Shown: positions 47,089 to 56,377, counted from the stretch's first letter. The stretch: DNA of 64,000 bases from Gemmata massiliana (GCF_901538265.1 NZ_LR593886.1:5415738-5479737), one strand, 5' to 3'. The notes: a model not told the origin generated them from the sequence alone. Program-made: numbers and translations.

Positions 47089-49929
47089 ATGCGATTTGCT
47101 GTCCTCTCCGTGCCCGCCCTCTTCGCCCTTGTACTTTTCACCCCCGTCGAACCAACAACCGTCCGCGCGGCCGATCCCGATCCGGCCGCACTCGAATTCT
47201 TCGAGAAGAAGATCCGGCCCGTACTCGTCGAGCACTGCGCCGCGTGTCACTCCGCCGACGCGGAGAAAAACAAGAAGCTCAAGGGCGGGCTGTTCATCGA
47301 TTCGCGTGAGGGGATGCTCAAGGGCGGCGATAGCGGCCCCGCGGTGGTGCCCGGCAAACCGACCGATAGCCTCCTGCTCAAGACGATGAAGTACGACGGG
47401 GACGTGCAGATGCCCCCCAAGGGGAAGCTCCCCGCTGCGGTCCTCAAAGACTTCGAGAAGTGGATCGCGATGGGCGCCCCGGCCCCACAAACTGGCGGAA
47501 CTGCACTCCCCAAGAAACAGGTTGGGCTGTCCATCGAAGAGGGGCGGAAGTTCTGGGCGTACAAGCTCCCCGTCCGACCGCTCGTACCGAAAGTTCAGAA
47601 CCCGGAGGGGAAAGCCCGGAACGAGATCGACGCATTCGTCCTTGCCGCGCTCGATGCGAAGGGACTGAAGCCCGCTCCCGAAGCGGATCGCGCGACGCTC
47701 GTTCGGCGTCTCTACTACGACCTCACCGGGCTGCCACCGACGCCCGAAGAGGTCGATGCGTTCGTGACGGCCAAAGCCCCGGACGCATACGAGAAGCTCG
47801 TGGACAGGCTGCTCGCGTCGCCGGAGTTCGGTGTCCGATGGGGGCGCCACTGGCTCGATATCGCCCGGTTCGCGGAGTCGGTCACGCTACGCGGGTTCGT
47901 CTACCCACACGCCTGGCGCTACCGCGATTACGTCATCGACTCGTTCAACGCGGACGTGCCCTTTGATCGATTCATTCGGGAACAACTCGCAGGCGACCTC
48001 CTCCCCGCGGCCACCACGGACGAGCGGAAGCGCCAACTCGTCGCAACGACGTTCCTGCAGCTCGGGAACACCAACCTCGAAGAACAGGACAAGAAAGCGC
48101 TCCGGATGGACGTCGTGGACGAACAACTCGACGTCATCACGAAGGGCTTTCTGGGACAAACCGTGACGTGTGCGCGGTGCCACGACCACAAGTTCGACCC
48201 GATCCCGACAAAGGACTACTACGCCCTCGCCGGCATCCTGCGCAACGTCAAGGCGATGGAGCACGCGAACGTCTCGAAGTGGATCGAGGTACCGCTCCCG
48301 GCCGCTCCCGCAACCGAACTGGCGCTCAAAGAACACGAAACCGCGGTCGCGTCGCTCCAAGCGAGGATTGCGACTGCGAAGAAAGTCGCGGGCACTACAG
48401 CGGCCGGCGCGCTCGCAGTGAAGGACGTTCCTGGAATCGTGGTGGACGACGCTCAGGCGAAGAAGGTCGGCGATTGGGTGCCGTCCACGTTCAACAAGAC
48501 ATTCATCGGCGCCGGCTACATTCACGACAGCGACGGCGGAAAAGGCCAAAAGACGCTAACGTTCCAGCCTGACGCAGTTCCCCCGGGCAAGTTCGAGGTC
48601 CGACTCGCGTACTCGCCGGGCACGAACCGGGCCGCGAAGGTTACCGTTCACGTCTTCAGCGCCGACGGCGAAACCGAGATCGGCGTTGATATGACGAAAA
48701 CTCCGTCAATCGACGGCCGGTTCGTCTCGCTGGGCGAGTACCGATTCGAGAAGGGCGGACAGGCTTACGTCATGATCTCGAACGAAGGGACGAAGGGACA
48801 CGTGACCGCCGATGCGGTCGTGTTCCTGTCGCTCGACAAGAATGAACAAGGCAGCAAACCCGCCCGAGCGGAAACGAACACGCTGAAAGCCCTCGAAGCC
48901 GAACTGAAGAAGCTCCAGACAACCGGACCGAAGCGCGAGATGGCGATGTCGGTCGTCGAGGAATCGGTAATCGAAGACACGAAGGTTCACGTTCGCGGGA
49001 GCGTCCACAATTTGGGCGAAGTCGCTCCGCGCGGGTTCGTGACGGTCGCACTGTACGGCACGCCGCCAACCGTTTCCAAGAACCACAGCGGGCGAGCGGA
49101 ACTGGCGGATTGGATCGCCTCGAAAGACAACCCGCTGACCGCCCGCGTCGCCGTGAACCGCGTGTGGCACTGGTTGCTCGGCGCGGGGCTGGTTCGCACC
49201 GTGGACAACTTCGGCACGACCGGCGAACTACCAAGCCATCCGGAACTACTCGACCACTTGGCGATTCTGTTTCAAAATCCGACCGATCACGCGAACGGTA
49301 TGGGATGGAGCACGAAGAAACTCGTCCGGTACATCGTTCTCAGCCGCACCTACCGTCAATCCACAACCGGAGACGCCGCGACCGTAACCGCGGACCCGGA
49401 AAATCAACTGTTCGGCCGCGCGAATCGTAAACGCCTCGAAGCGGAAGAGATCCGCGACACGGTTCTCACCGTCAGCGCGCAACTCGACTCAACTCGCGGT
49501 GGACCGACGTTCCCGGATTCCCTCGCCGCGGACTACGGCCACAAGACCAATTCAACCCGCCGAAGCGTGTACCTGCCCCAATTCCGCAACGCGATGCCGG
49601 AAATGCTCGAAGTGTTTGACGCAGCGGACCCGAGTATTACGACGGGCAAGCGGAACACTGGAACGGTCGCCCCGCAAGCGCTGTTCATGATGAACCACCC
49701 GTTCGTTCTGGAGCAGGCCGACCATTCCGCAACGCGACTATTGCGCGAAAAGCACCCGGACGACGCAGCCCGGCTCACACGCGCATACCGATTCGCGCTT
49801 GGCCGCGAACCCACCTCGGGCGAACGCAAGGTAGCCGAGCGGTTCTTGAAGGGCAAATCCGACCAGGACAGTTGGACCGCGGTGTTCCACGCGCTGTTCG
49901 CGTCGGCCGAGTTCCGATACGTAAATTGA
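47089..49929 (+). CDS. Cytochrome-DUF1549-DUF1553 secreted protein with golvesin-like insert
   Basis: The 946-residue exported protein (signal FAVLSVPALFALVLFTPV) starts at ATG 47089. A planctomycete cytochrome c module has CAACH (C50, C53, H54), GGLFIDSREGMLKGG and PPKGKLPAAVLKDF. DUF1549 follows (about 175-370: EIDAFVLAALDAKGL, LTGLPPTPEEVDAF, FGVRWGRHWLDIARFAES, CARCHDHKFDPIPTKDYY). A beta-rich insert of about 140 residues (YIHDSDGGKGQKTLTFQPD, FEVRLAYSPGTNRA) resembles golvesin/xanthan-lyase-type carbohydrate-binding domains. DUF1553 ends the protein (VAVNRVWHWLLGAGLV, RTYRQST, FALGREP). It is followed after 61 bases by its DUF1501 partner. Confidence 0.92.
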   Translation: MRFAVLSVPALFALVLFTPVEPTTVRAADPDPAALEFFEKKIRPVLVEHCAACHSADAEKNKKLKGGLFIDSREGMLKGGDSGPAVVPGKPTDSLLLKTMKYDGDVQMPPKGKLPAAVLKDFEKWIAMGAPAPQTGGTALPKKQVGLSIEEGRKFWAYKLPVRPLVPKVQNPEGKARNEIDAFVLAALDAKGLKPAPEADRATLVRRLYYDLTGLPPTPEEVDAFVTAKAPDAYEKLVDRLLASPEFGVRWGRHWLDIARFAESVTLRGFVYPHAWRYRDYVIDSFNADVPFDRFIREQLAGDLLPAATTDERKRQLVATTFLQLGNTNLEEQDKKALRMDVVDEQLDVITKGFLGQTVTCARCHDHKFDPIPTKDYYALAGILRNVKAMEHANVSKWIEVPLPAAPATELALKEHETAVASLQARIATAKKVAGTTAAGALAVKDVPGIVVDDAQAKKVGDWVPSTFNKTFIGAGYIHDSDGGKGQKTLTFQPDAVPPGKFEVRLAYSPGTNRAAKVTVHVFSADGETEIGVDMTKTPSIDGRFVSLGEYRFEKGGQAYVMISNEGTKGHVTADAVVFLSLDKNEQGSKPARAETNTLKALEAELKKLQTTGPKREMAMSVVEESVIEDTKVHVRGSVHNLGEVAPRGFVTVALYGTPPTVSKNHSGRAELADWIASKDNPLTARVAVNRVWHWLLGAGLVRTVDNFGTTGELPSHPELLDHLAILFQNPTDHANGMGWSTKKLVRYIVLSRTYRQSTTGDAATVTADPENQLFGRANRKRLEAEEIRDTVLTVSAQLDSTRGGPTFPDSLAADYGHKTNSTRRSVYLPQFRNAMPEMLEVFDAADPSITTGKRNTGTVAPQALFMMNHPFVLEQADHSATRLLREKHPDDAARLTRAYRFALGREPTSGERKVAERFLKGKSDQDSWTAVFHALFASAEFRYVN

Positions 49930-49990
49930 CGCTCCATCGGCTCAAATTCGATAACGTTGAATTCGCCTGATCCACGGCACGAGAACGACC

Positions 49991-51415
49991 ATGCTGCCAC
50001 TCCTCTCTCGCCGCGATTACCTCGCTCGCACCGGGTGCGGCTTCGGCGCGCTCGCACTCGCCGGCCTCGCGACGCAAAGCGCACGCGCGGACGCTCTCGC
50101 GAACCCGCTGGCGGCGAAACCGGGACACCACCCGGCGAAAGCCAAGCGAGTCATCTTCTTGTTCATGCAGGGCGGTGTTTCGCACGTCGATTCCTACGAC
50201 CACAAGCCGCTTCTCGACAAAGAAGACGGCAAGCAACTGAAATTCGACGACGCCCGCGTGGTCGCCAACACCGGGATGCGCGGGAGCACGCAGCGGGTGA
50301 TGAAACCGCTGTGGAAGTTCGCCCAACGCGGTCAATCGGGAAAATGGGCTTCGGACCTATTCCCCGAAGTCAACGGCGTGATCGACGACCTGTGCTTCAT
50401 TCACTCGATGCACACCGAGGGAGTGGCACACGGCCCGGCGACGCTGTTCCTGCACTGCGGGTCGACGAGCTTCGTGCGCCCGAGTTTCGGGAGCTGGGTG
50501 CTCTACGGGCTCGGAAGCGAAAGCGCAAACCTGCCGGGGTTCGTCAGTATCGCACCATCAAGCGGTAACGGCGGGGCGCGGAACTACGGCAACGCCTTCC
50601 TGCCGGCCATTTATCAGGGCACTCCCGTCGGGCGCGCGGGCGGACCTGCAAGCGAGGCCACCATTCGCAATCTCGCCTCCGGACTTTCGACCAGCGCGGC
50701 ACAAGAGCACTTCGACCTGCTGCGCGAACTGAACGCCGAGCAACTCAAAGCCAAACCCGGCGACGCGGAACTGGAAGCGGTGGCGGCGTCTTACGAACTC
50801 GCGTGGCGCATGCAGAAGAACGCGCCGGACGTGATGGATATCGCGAAGGAGACGAAGGAAACCCAGAAGCTCTACGGTATCGGCACGAAGGAAACCGATA
50901 ACTTCGGCAAACAGTGCCTCATGGCCCGGCGGTTGAGCGAAGCCGGCGTGCGGTTTGTGCAGGTCACCTACGGTGACAACACCGCGAACCCGGCGTGGGA
51001 CCAGCACTCGAATCTGCCCAAGCACGCCGATCACGCGCGGGCGGTCGACAAGCCGATTGCAGGGCTACTCGCGGACCTGAAGCGCCGCGGGTTGCTCGAA
51101 GACACGATCGTGTGGTGGGGCGGTGAGTTCGGCCGAACGCCCTATGCGGAGAAGAACGGAACCGGCCGTGACCACAACCCGGGCGGGTTCACGATGTGGC
51201 TCGCGGGCGGCGGGTTCAAGCCCGGGTTCTCGTTCGGTGCGACCGACGAGTTCGGTGCCACGGCGGTGACCGACAAGGTCCACCTCCACGACCTGCACGC
51301 GACGATCCTGCACCAACTCGGGCTGAACCACGAGAAACTGACGTTCAAGTTCGCCGGCCGTAACTTCCGGCTCACCGACGTTCACGGGCGCGTCGCGAAG
51401 GACGTTCTTGCATGA
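49991..51415 (+). CDS. DUF1501 secreted (Tat-type) protein
   Basis: The 474-residue protein has a Tat-like leader (LSRRDYLARTGCGFGALALAG). Family landmarks are IFLFMQGGVSHVDSYDHKP, FIHSMHTEGVAHGPAT, GSWVLYGLGSESANLPGFVS, WWGGEFGRTPYAEKNGTGRD and HNPGGFTMWLAGGGFKPGFS. It resembles the 24.7 kb paralogue closely in layout. It forms a pair with the upstream cytochrome-DUF1549-DUF1553 gene and is probably co-transcribed. Activity of this family is not established; the fold suggests phosphatase- or sulfatase-like chemistry on the outer side of the membrane. Confidence 0.92.
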   Translation: MLPLLSRRDYLARTGCGFGALALAGLATQSARADALANPLAAKPGHHPAKAKRVIFLFMQGGVSHVDSYDHKPLLDKEDGKQLKFDDARVVANTGMRGSTQRVMKPLWKFAQRGQSGKWASDLFPEVNGVIDDLCFIHSMHTEGVAHGPATLFLHCGSTSFVRPSFGSWVLYGLGSESANLPGFVSIAPSSGNGGARNYGNAFLPAIYQGTPVGRAGGPASEATIRNLASGLSTSAAQEHFDLLRELNAEQLKAKPGDAELEAVAASYELAWRMQKNAPDVMDIAKETKETQKLYGIGTKETDNFGKQCLMARRLSEAGVRFVQVTYGDNTANPAWDQHSNLPKHADHARAVDKPIAGLLADLKRRGLLEDTIVWWGGEFGRTPYAEKNGTGRDHNPGGFTMWLAGGGFKPGFSFGATDEFGATAVTDKVHLHDLHATILHQLGLNHEKLTFKFAGRNFRLTDVHGRVAKDVLA

Positions 51416-51425
51416 ATTGAAATGA

Positions 51426-52244
51426 TTACTCGCGCCCATCAGTACGGTATGGTCTACCGTCTTTATAGAGCTTGACCCGCACCAGAGCGTTCTCCCGGCT
51501 CTGGCCCTGAAACGCCGGGAACTCCAGCGCCTTGGATTGCCAGCGCCCGGCTTCGTCGAACTGCCCGTTTTCGGCGTAGGCCGCAGCCAAGTTATCGATG
51601 CAGTCCGGGTCGCCCCACGCGGTCAGTTCGCACGCTCGGCGCGCGTCGCGTACCGCTTCTGCCCCGTCTCGATACTTCCCCTCCGAGCACGTCGCACGCA
51701 GCCACGCGCGCCCCGCGAAGGCACCCGCGTGGTTCGGCGACAGCCGAATGACCACGCCGTAGTCCTCCAGGGCACCGGCGTAGTCCTTATTCAGGTGTCG
51801 AGAAACGGCTCGGCCGTAGTGGGCCGCCGGATCACTCGGGGCCAACCGAAGCGCCTCCGTCCAGTCCCTTTCTGCCTTCGCGTATTCTTTTTGTTCCGCC
51901 AGTGCCGCAGCGCGACGCAAGTAGTGCGAACCGACACGCGGTTGCGCTTCGATCATTCCGGTGAAGTACGCGGGCGCGTCTGCAAGAGAAACGACCTCTG
52001 CGATGCGCACCCACCCGCGTTTTCCCCCGGAGCGGATCAGCACCCAATCCCCGCGCTGCTCCCGAACGGTCACCACCACCTCGGTGACCTCGCCCGCGTT
52101 GACCCACTTCCCCTCTTCAGTGTACCCGAACGACACGCGCGCCCGCTTCACGACCACGCGCTGGTCCGCGCAAAACTCCTCCGCTTCCCCAACTGCCGGC
52201 GCCGTGAATACGGCCAAGATTGCCACCCACCGTCGCACTGACAT
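51426..52244 (-). CDS. Exported SH3-like plus TPR protein
   Basis: The 272-residue protein has a signal peptide (RRWVAILAVFTAPAVGEA). Residues about 25-85 look like a bacterial SH3 domain (GDWVLIRSGGKRGWVRIAEV). About four tetratricopeptide repeats follow (ALAEQKEYAKAERDWTEALR, AVSRHLNKDYAGALEDYGVV, AAAYAENGQFDEAGRWQSKA). It should act as a periplasmic or envelope scaffold. The ATG at 52244 is the natural start. It is convergent with the DUF1501 gene, separated by 10 bases. Confidence 0.85.
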   Translation of the reverse strand: MSVRRWVAILAVFTAPAVGEAEEFCADQRVVVKRARVSFGYTEEGKWVNAGEVTEVVVTVREQRGDWVLIRSGGKRGWVRIAEVVSLADAPAYFTGMIEAQPRVGSHYLRRAAALAEQKEYAKAERDWTEALRLAPSDPAAHYGRAVSRHLNKDYAGALEDYGVVIRLSPNHAGAFAGRAWLRATCSEGKYRDGAEAVRDARRACELTAWGDPDCIDNLAAAYAENGQFDEAGRWQSKALEFPAFQGQSRENALVRVKLYKDGRPYRTDGRE

Positions 52245-52558
52245 GTGACGTGCCTCCGGGCGACTCCGGTGTGAGCGACCCGGTTTATAAATCGCTCGGA
52301 ATCGAGAATCCAGACGAGCCGCGGACCTGCTTCATCCCGACGCACCCAATGACGGAAGGTGCGCAATGTGCGAGGGCGACGACGGCTTTAACGCCGGTTC
52401 TGCGCGTTAGAAATGCACTGTGAAGTGACACCAAATCGTGCGGACGAACGGTCTTCTGTAGCCGGCCTCTGCGAGGCCGGGACTCCAAATGTCTGTAACT
52501 CCCCCGGCCTCTGCGAGGCCGGCTACAGAAAGCAATCAAGCCAAGACCGTACAAGCCA
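52245..52558. other. Intergenic gap carrying a paired-hairpin repeat
   Basis: These 314 bases between two leftward genes contain no gene that I can support. The notable content is the paired-hairpin element at 52456-52528; the rest is unremarkable. Confidence 0.5.
52456..52528. repeat. REPIN-like paired hairpins
   Basis: The hairpin unit CCGGCCTC-TGC-GAGGCCGG occurs at 52462-52480 and 52504-52522. The flanks CTGTAG and CTACAG are placed so that the outer ends (52456-52469 and 52515-52528) also pair over 14 bases. Each unit folds alone, and both fold together, as in REP doublets. Confidence 0.9.
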
Positions 52559-53434
52559 TCAGGCGAGTTTGCGGCCCGCGAGCGATTCCAGCACCCGGAT
52601 CGGTGCTGAGTTCGGGTTCCGTAGCGCCCGGACATCGACCCAGAACGTCTGTTCCAACTGGTGGGCGCCCGAAATGGCCGCGTGCGACACCTGATCCGTG
52701 AAGCACACCCACGTGCTCCCGGCCGGGAACGGGTGCGTCGAACTCGCGAACCGCTCCTGGTAGACCGGGTCGAGTTTCATCGCGTCGTGCAGTTTGAGCA
52801 TGTAGTGGTCGTACCGCGTGCGAACGGCCTTCGTCACGCCGACGGCCGCGAGCAAGCGCCGCTCACCGGGCAACGGCGAGCGCAGGTGTGCCCAGAACTT
52901 CCGCGCCACCGTCTCGAACGACTCGCCCACTTTCCACACCCGCGCCCGCCCGTCCGGGTTCACGTTGCTGAACACGCGCAGAATGCGCTTCCCGTTGCTC
53001 GGCTGGCTCGGGAAACTGTCCACGTGTAACCGCGTATCATCCTTGCGCCACGACTGCTTGCGCCCGGCCACTTCCACCGGACGGAGGCTCGTGCGCGCCT
53101 GGTGCAACCCCGCACCGTAGTGCGGGAGCAGCGTTTCGAGCAGCGCGCGTGATCCGGTCGCGAACCGGTCCATGAGCGCGCGGAGGTCGTGGAGCTTCAT
53201 CGCCGCGACGGTCGCCCCGCCGAGCTTACCGCTCTTCGGCTCGTAACTGACGTTCTTGGAACTCCCCACGATGTCCGGCGTCAGGAACTCGCGCTCGTTC
53301 TCGCTCAGCGCGAAGCGCAATTCGGGCAGGAACAAAACGCACCCGGCCTCGAGTGCGTCCGTGGCGAGCTTCTGCTCCGTTTCGGAGAGTTGGCCGCCCC
53401 AGGTGGCGAGGTTAATAGGATGAATCGCGGACAT
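52559..53434 (-). CDS. kdoO: Kdo hydroxylase family Fe(II)/2-oxoglutarate enzyme
   Basis: The 291-residue protein resembles the Kdo 3-hydroxylase family, which hydroxylates the Kdo sugar of lipid A to Ko. Seen: RKDDTRLHVDSFPSQPSNGK with the metal His137/Asp139 pair, RILRVFSNVNPDGRARVWKV, and a C-terminal STHPFPAGSTWVCFTDQVSH that would supply the distal His and substrate wall. There is no membrane helix. It implies that this organism makes a Kdo-containing outer-membrane glycolipid. The ATG at 53434 diverges from the hopene-cyclase-like gene, 82 bases apart. Confidence 0.85.
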   Translation of the reverse strand: MSAIHPINLATWGGQLSETEQKLATDALEAGCVLFLPELRFALSENEREFLTPDIVGSSKNVSYEPKSGKLGGATVAAMKLHDLRALMDRFATGSRALLETLLPHYGAGLHQARTSLRPVEVAGRKQSWRKDDTRLHVDSFPSQPSNGKRILRVFSNVNPDGRARVWKVGESFETVARKFWAHLRSPLPGERRLLAAVGVTKAVRTRYDHYMLKLHDAMKLDPVYQERFASSTHPFPAGSTWVCFTDQVSHAAISGAHQLEQTFWVDVRALRNPNSAPIRVLESLAGRKLA

Positions 53435-53516
53435 GGGGCGCCCCGAGCGTGCAGGGATTACTCATCTCCCACAATCGACGCCGCTCCCCCGCCCGCTTGA
53501 ATCAAATGGGTATTGC

Positions 53517-55346
53517 ATGATCCCCGCAGACCGCCTCCGCGCCGCATATCTCACCGCACGCGACGCCCTCCTCGCGGAGCGCGTGCCGGAAGGTCACTGG
53601 GTGGGCGAACTTTCGACGTCCGCCCTCTCGACCGCGACCGCGGTCATGGCGCTCCACCTGGCGAACCCGTTCGAGCACCGCACCCGCATCGACGCGGGCC
53701 TGAAGTGGCTCGCGGACCACCAGAACGCGGACGGGGGGGGGGGCGATACGGTCAAGAGCTTCTCGAACATCTCGACGACGATGCTGTGCCGGGCCGCGTT
53801 CAAGTTGGCCGGGGCAAAAGAAGAGGGAGAAACGATCCGGCGCGTCGAAGACTACCTCACGCTGAAAGCGGGTGCCCTTCCCACGCGCCGGGCGGCCGCG
53901 ATCCGACACCGCTACGGCAAGGACCACACGTTCTCCGTACCGATCCTGATGACGTGCGCGCTGGCGGGTCTGGTTTCCTGGGACGAAGTACCCCGGCTGC
54001 CATTTGAAGCAGCGTACCTCCCACAAAGTTGGTACCGGTTCGCGAAGATGCCGGTGGTGAGCTACGCCCTTCCCGCGCTCATCGCCATCGGTCAGTGCAT
54101 CCACCACCACCGGCGCTCGCAAAACCCGATCCGCAACGTCGTGCGCCGGTTCGTCCGAAATCGCACCCTAAACGTACTGCGGCGAATCCAGCCGACGACC
54201 GGCGGCTACCTCGAAGCCACGCCGCTGACGAGCTTCGTCGTGATGGCACTCTCTTCGATGCACCGCAAGCGCACCACCGCAGAAGCCCAAGTGATCGATG
54301 AAGGTGTGCGGTTCATCGTGAACTCGGTCCGCCCCGACGGGAGTTGGCCGATCGATACGAACCTCGCGACGTGGGTGACGACACTCTCTATCAACGCACT
54401 CGTTGCAGTTGGTGATACGGCGTCGATACCGGCTCCTCCGAAGTGGGAAGGCGGCTCGCTCTGGGACTGGCTAATGGGCCAGCAGTACCGAGAGAGGCAC
54501 CCGTACACTGGGGCTGACCCCGGAGGTTGGGCGTGGACCGATCTCCCCGGTGGAGTTCCTGATTGCGACGACACGCCCGGAGCAATTCTGGCGCTCTACC
54601 ACATGGGTTACAGCCACTACCCCACAGAGAGCGTCGGCTGGGTCATTGGATTACAAAACTCCGACGGCGGATGGCCGACGTTTTGTCGGGGGTGGGGTAC
54701 GCTCCCGTTTGACCGTAGCGGCGCGGATTTAACAGCACATGCCCTTCGCGCGCTCGCAGTTTGGTCCAAGCGCTTTAAAGATGACCCTCGCGGCTGGGTA
54801 GGCAAGCCAGAGAGCAAGTATCAGTTTCTCATTGCTCACTTCGGTTTGACCTGGAAAAAGTACCACGCAACTGTCTCTCGCGGCCTCGCATACCTTGCTA
54901 AGCAACAGCGCCCCGACGGATCATGGTTGCCGCTGTGGTTCGGGAACCAGCACGCGCCGGACGACATCAACCCCGTCTATGGCACCGCGCGCGTGCTCGC
55001 CGCGTATCGCGACTTGAAACTAGAAGAATCGCCGGAGTGCCGTCGCGGGGTCGAGTTCCTGCTGTCCGTGCAGAACACGGACGGAGGGTGGGGCGGTGCG
55101 AAAGATTGCCCGTCGAGCGTGGAGGAAACGGCACTTGCAGTAGAGGTGTTGCTTGACCTGGCACCCGGTGACGCCGTTCAGCGCGGGGTCGTGTGGCTCG
55201 CGGACGCGGTCGAATCGGGCCGGTTCCGCGACGCCAGCCCGATCGGGTTCTACTTCGCAAAACTGTGGTATTTCGAGAAGCTGTACCCGATCATCTTCAC
55301 CGTCGCGGCACTGGGACGAGCATGCCGAGGCGAACGACCGGCGTAA
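53517..55346 (+). CDS. shc: Squalene-hopene cyclase-like triterpene cyclase
   Basis: The 609-residue protein has the two alpha-barrel layout of squalene/oxidosqualene cyclases. The protonating DxDD motif is intact as PDCDDTPGA (D349, D351, D352). Several QW-type repeats are visible (QNSDGGWPTFCRGWG, QQRPDGSWLPLWFG, QNTDGGWGGA). Near residues 69-77 the first QW-like motif reads QNADGGGGD: the expected Trp codon is part of a run of eleven G (53733-53743). The substrate is probably squalene, yielding hopene-type lipids at the membrane; a divergent product is possible given the shorter length (usual 620-650). The last codons and stop lie in the left arm of an inverted repeat. Confidence 0.88.
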   Translation: MIPADRLRAAYLTARDALLAERVPEGHWVGELSTSALSTATAVMALHLANPFEHRTRIDAGLKWLADHQNADGGGGDTVKSFSNISTTMLCRAAFKLAGAKEEGETIRRVEDYLTLKAGALPTRRAAAIRHRYGKDHTFSVPILMTCALAGLVSWDEVPRLPFEAAYLPQSWYRFAKMPVVSYALPALIAIGQCIHHHRRSQNPIRNVVRRFVRNRTLNVLRRIQPTTGGYLEATPLTSFVVMALSSMHRKRTTAEAQVIDEGVRFIVNSVRPDGSWPIDTNLATWVTTLSINALVAVGDTASIPAPPKWEGGSLWDWLMGQQYRERHPYTGADPGGWAWTDLPGGVPDCDDTPGAILALYHMGYSHYPTESVGWVIGLQNSDGGWPTFCRGWGTLPFDRSGADLTAHALRALAVWSKRFKDDPRGWVGKPESKYQFLIAHFGLTWKKYHATVSRGLAYLAKQQRPDGSWLPLWFGNQHAPDDINPVYGTARVLAAYRDLKLEESPECRRGVEFLLSVQNTDGGWGGAKDCPSSVEETALAVEVLLDLAPGDAVQRGVVWLADAVESGRFRDASPIGFYFAKLWYFEKLYPIIFTVAALGRACRGERPA

Positions 55347-55411
55347 GCCGGCCGGTACTTGCGCCGACTAACCCATGCAGTCACACCGGCCGGCTTACAC
55401 CGGCCGTTCGC
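55330..55411. repeat. Inverted repeat joining the 3' ends of two convergent genes
   Basis: Arms at 55330-55356 and 55385-55411 match in reverse complement at 25 of 27 positions with a 28-base spacer. The left arm carries the last codons and TAA of the cyclase gene; the right arm ends three bases before the ThuA-like gene's stop. The position fits a two-way terminator or an inserted mobile palindrome. Confidence 0.9.
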
Positions 55412-55414
55412 CAA

Positions 55415-56377
55415 TCACTTTTTGGCCATTGGCGGGACAATCGGTTTGAACGGCTCTTTACCCTTCTTGTCGAGGTTCTTGTTCAGGTCCGCCGGGTCGA
55501 AGTCCACTTCGGCGCCCTTCTCGGGCACCTCGACCTTTGCTCCCCAGAGGATCGCATTCACTACCACGCGGCGAAAATTCTTGTCGCCCCAATTGCGGTG
55601 TGCGTGACCGCCGGTGAAGCCGAAACTGCGTCCCGCGTTCGCGCGCTCGAAGGCCCACGCCATCGTTTCGATTTCGCCCTTCCGTGCCTTCGTGTGCTCT
55701 GTGCGGCGTTTCTCATCGGGCGGTACGGCCTGCAAAATCGGCGTAACGCCCTTCATGTCGTCGATCCAGCGCATCCCGAAGTACCACTCGTCGTTGAGCG
55801 TGAACGGTTTTACCCCGCGTGTGATCTCGTGCTTCGGCAGGCTCCGGATGTTCGCGTCCCAGTGCGGGTTGATCGAGTAACCGGTTTCGTAGTAACCACC
55901 CAGCCACCCTTTGACCGGCGTCGCAATGTCGCGGTCACCGGATTTCACCGGGTACTCCACCGCGTAGTGCATGTTGACCCACCCCGCCCCGCGGTCGAGT
56001 TGCTTCTGGATGATCTTCATACGCTCCGGCTTGATTGCGGGGTGGTTGCCCCCGCCGTCCATGTACATCACGATGCAATCGGCCGTGTCGAACAGTTTTT
56101 CGTTCTTCGGCCACCCGTTGCGGGCCATGATCGGGAACACGCCATCGGTTTGTTTGAGCAGGTTCACGAGGATCGCGCTGCCCGCGAAGAACTCGTGGTC
56201 GCCCGGGCCGTGACTCGCTTGCCCTGCAACGATCAAAACTCGTTTCCCCTTAAAGTCGGCTGGTGGCTCGATTTCGAGCGGAACTTTCGACTGGTCATAG
56301 GGATCGGCCTTCGGTTCATCGGCCCGAAGACCGATAAATGGGGTTAACAGCAACAGAGCGGAGAGGAATCGCGTCAT
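55415..56377 (-). CDS. Exported ThuA-like protein
   Basis: From ATG 56377 the product has 320 residues with a signal peptide (FLSALLLLTPFIGLRA). The ThuA/glutamine-amidotransferase-like fold is recognised by KRVLIVAGQASHGPGDHEFF, CIVMYMDGGGNHPAI, GAGWVNMHYAVEYP, HEITRGVKPFTLNDEWYFGM and FGFTGGHAHRNWGD near the end. ThuA domains occur in planctomycete exported sugar-related proteins; the exact reaction is unsettled. The long upstream open frame to 57025 is antisense to the next gene and is not used. It lies between the two terpenoid genes on the opposite strand. Confidence 0.88.
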   Translation of the reverse strand: MTRFLSALLLLTPFIGLRADEPKADPYDQSKVPLEIEPPADFKGKRVLIVAGQASHGPGDHEFFAGSAILVNLLKQTDGVFPIMARNGWPKNEKLFDTADCIVMYMDGGGNHPAIKPERMKIIQKQLDRGAGWVNMHYAVEYPVKSGDRDIATPVKGWLGGYYETGYSINPHWDANIRSLPKHEITRGVKPFTLNDEWYFGMRWIDDMKGVTPILQAVPPDEKRRTEHTKARKGEIETMAWAFERANAGRSFGFTGGHAHRNWGDKNFRRVVVNAILWGAKVEVPEKGAEVDFDPADLNKNLDKKGKEPFKPIVPPMAKK

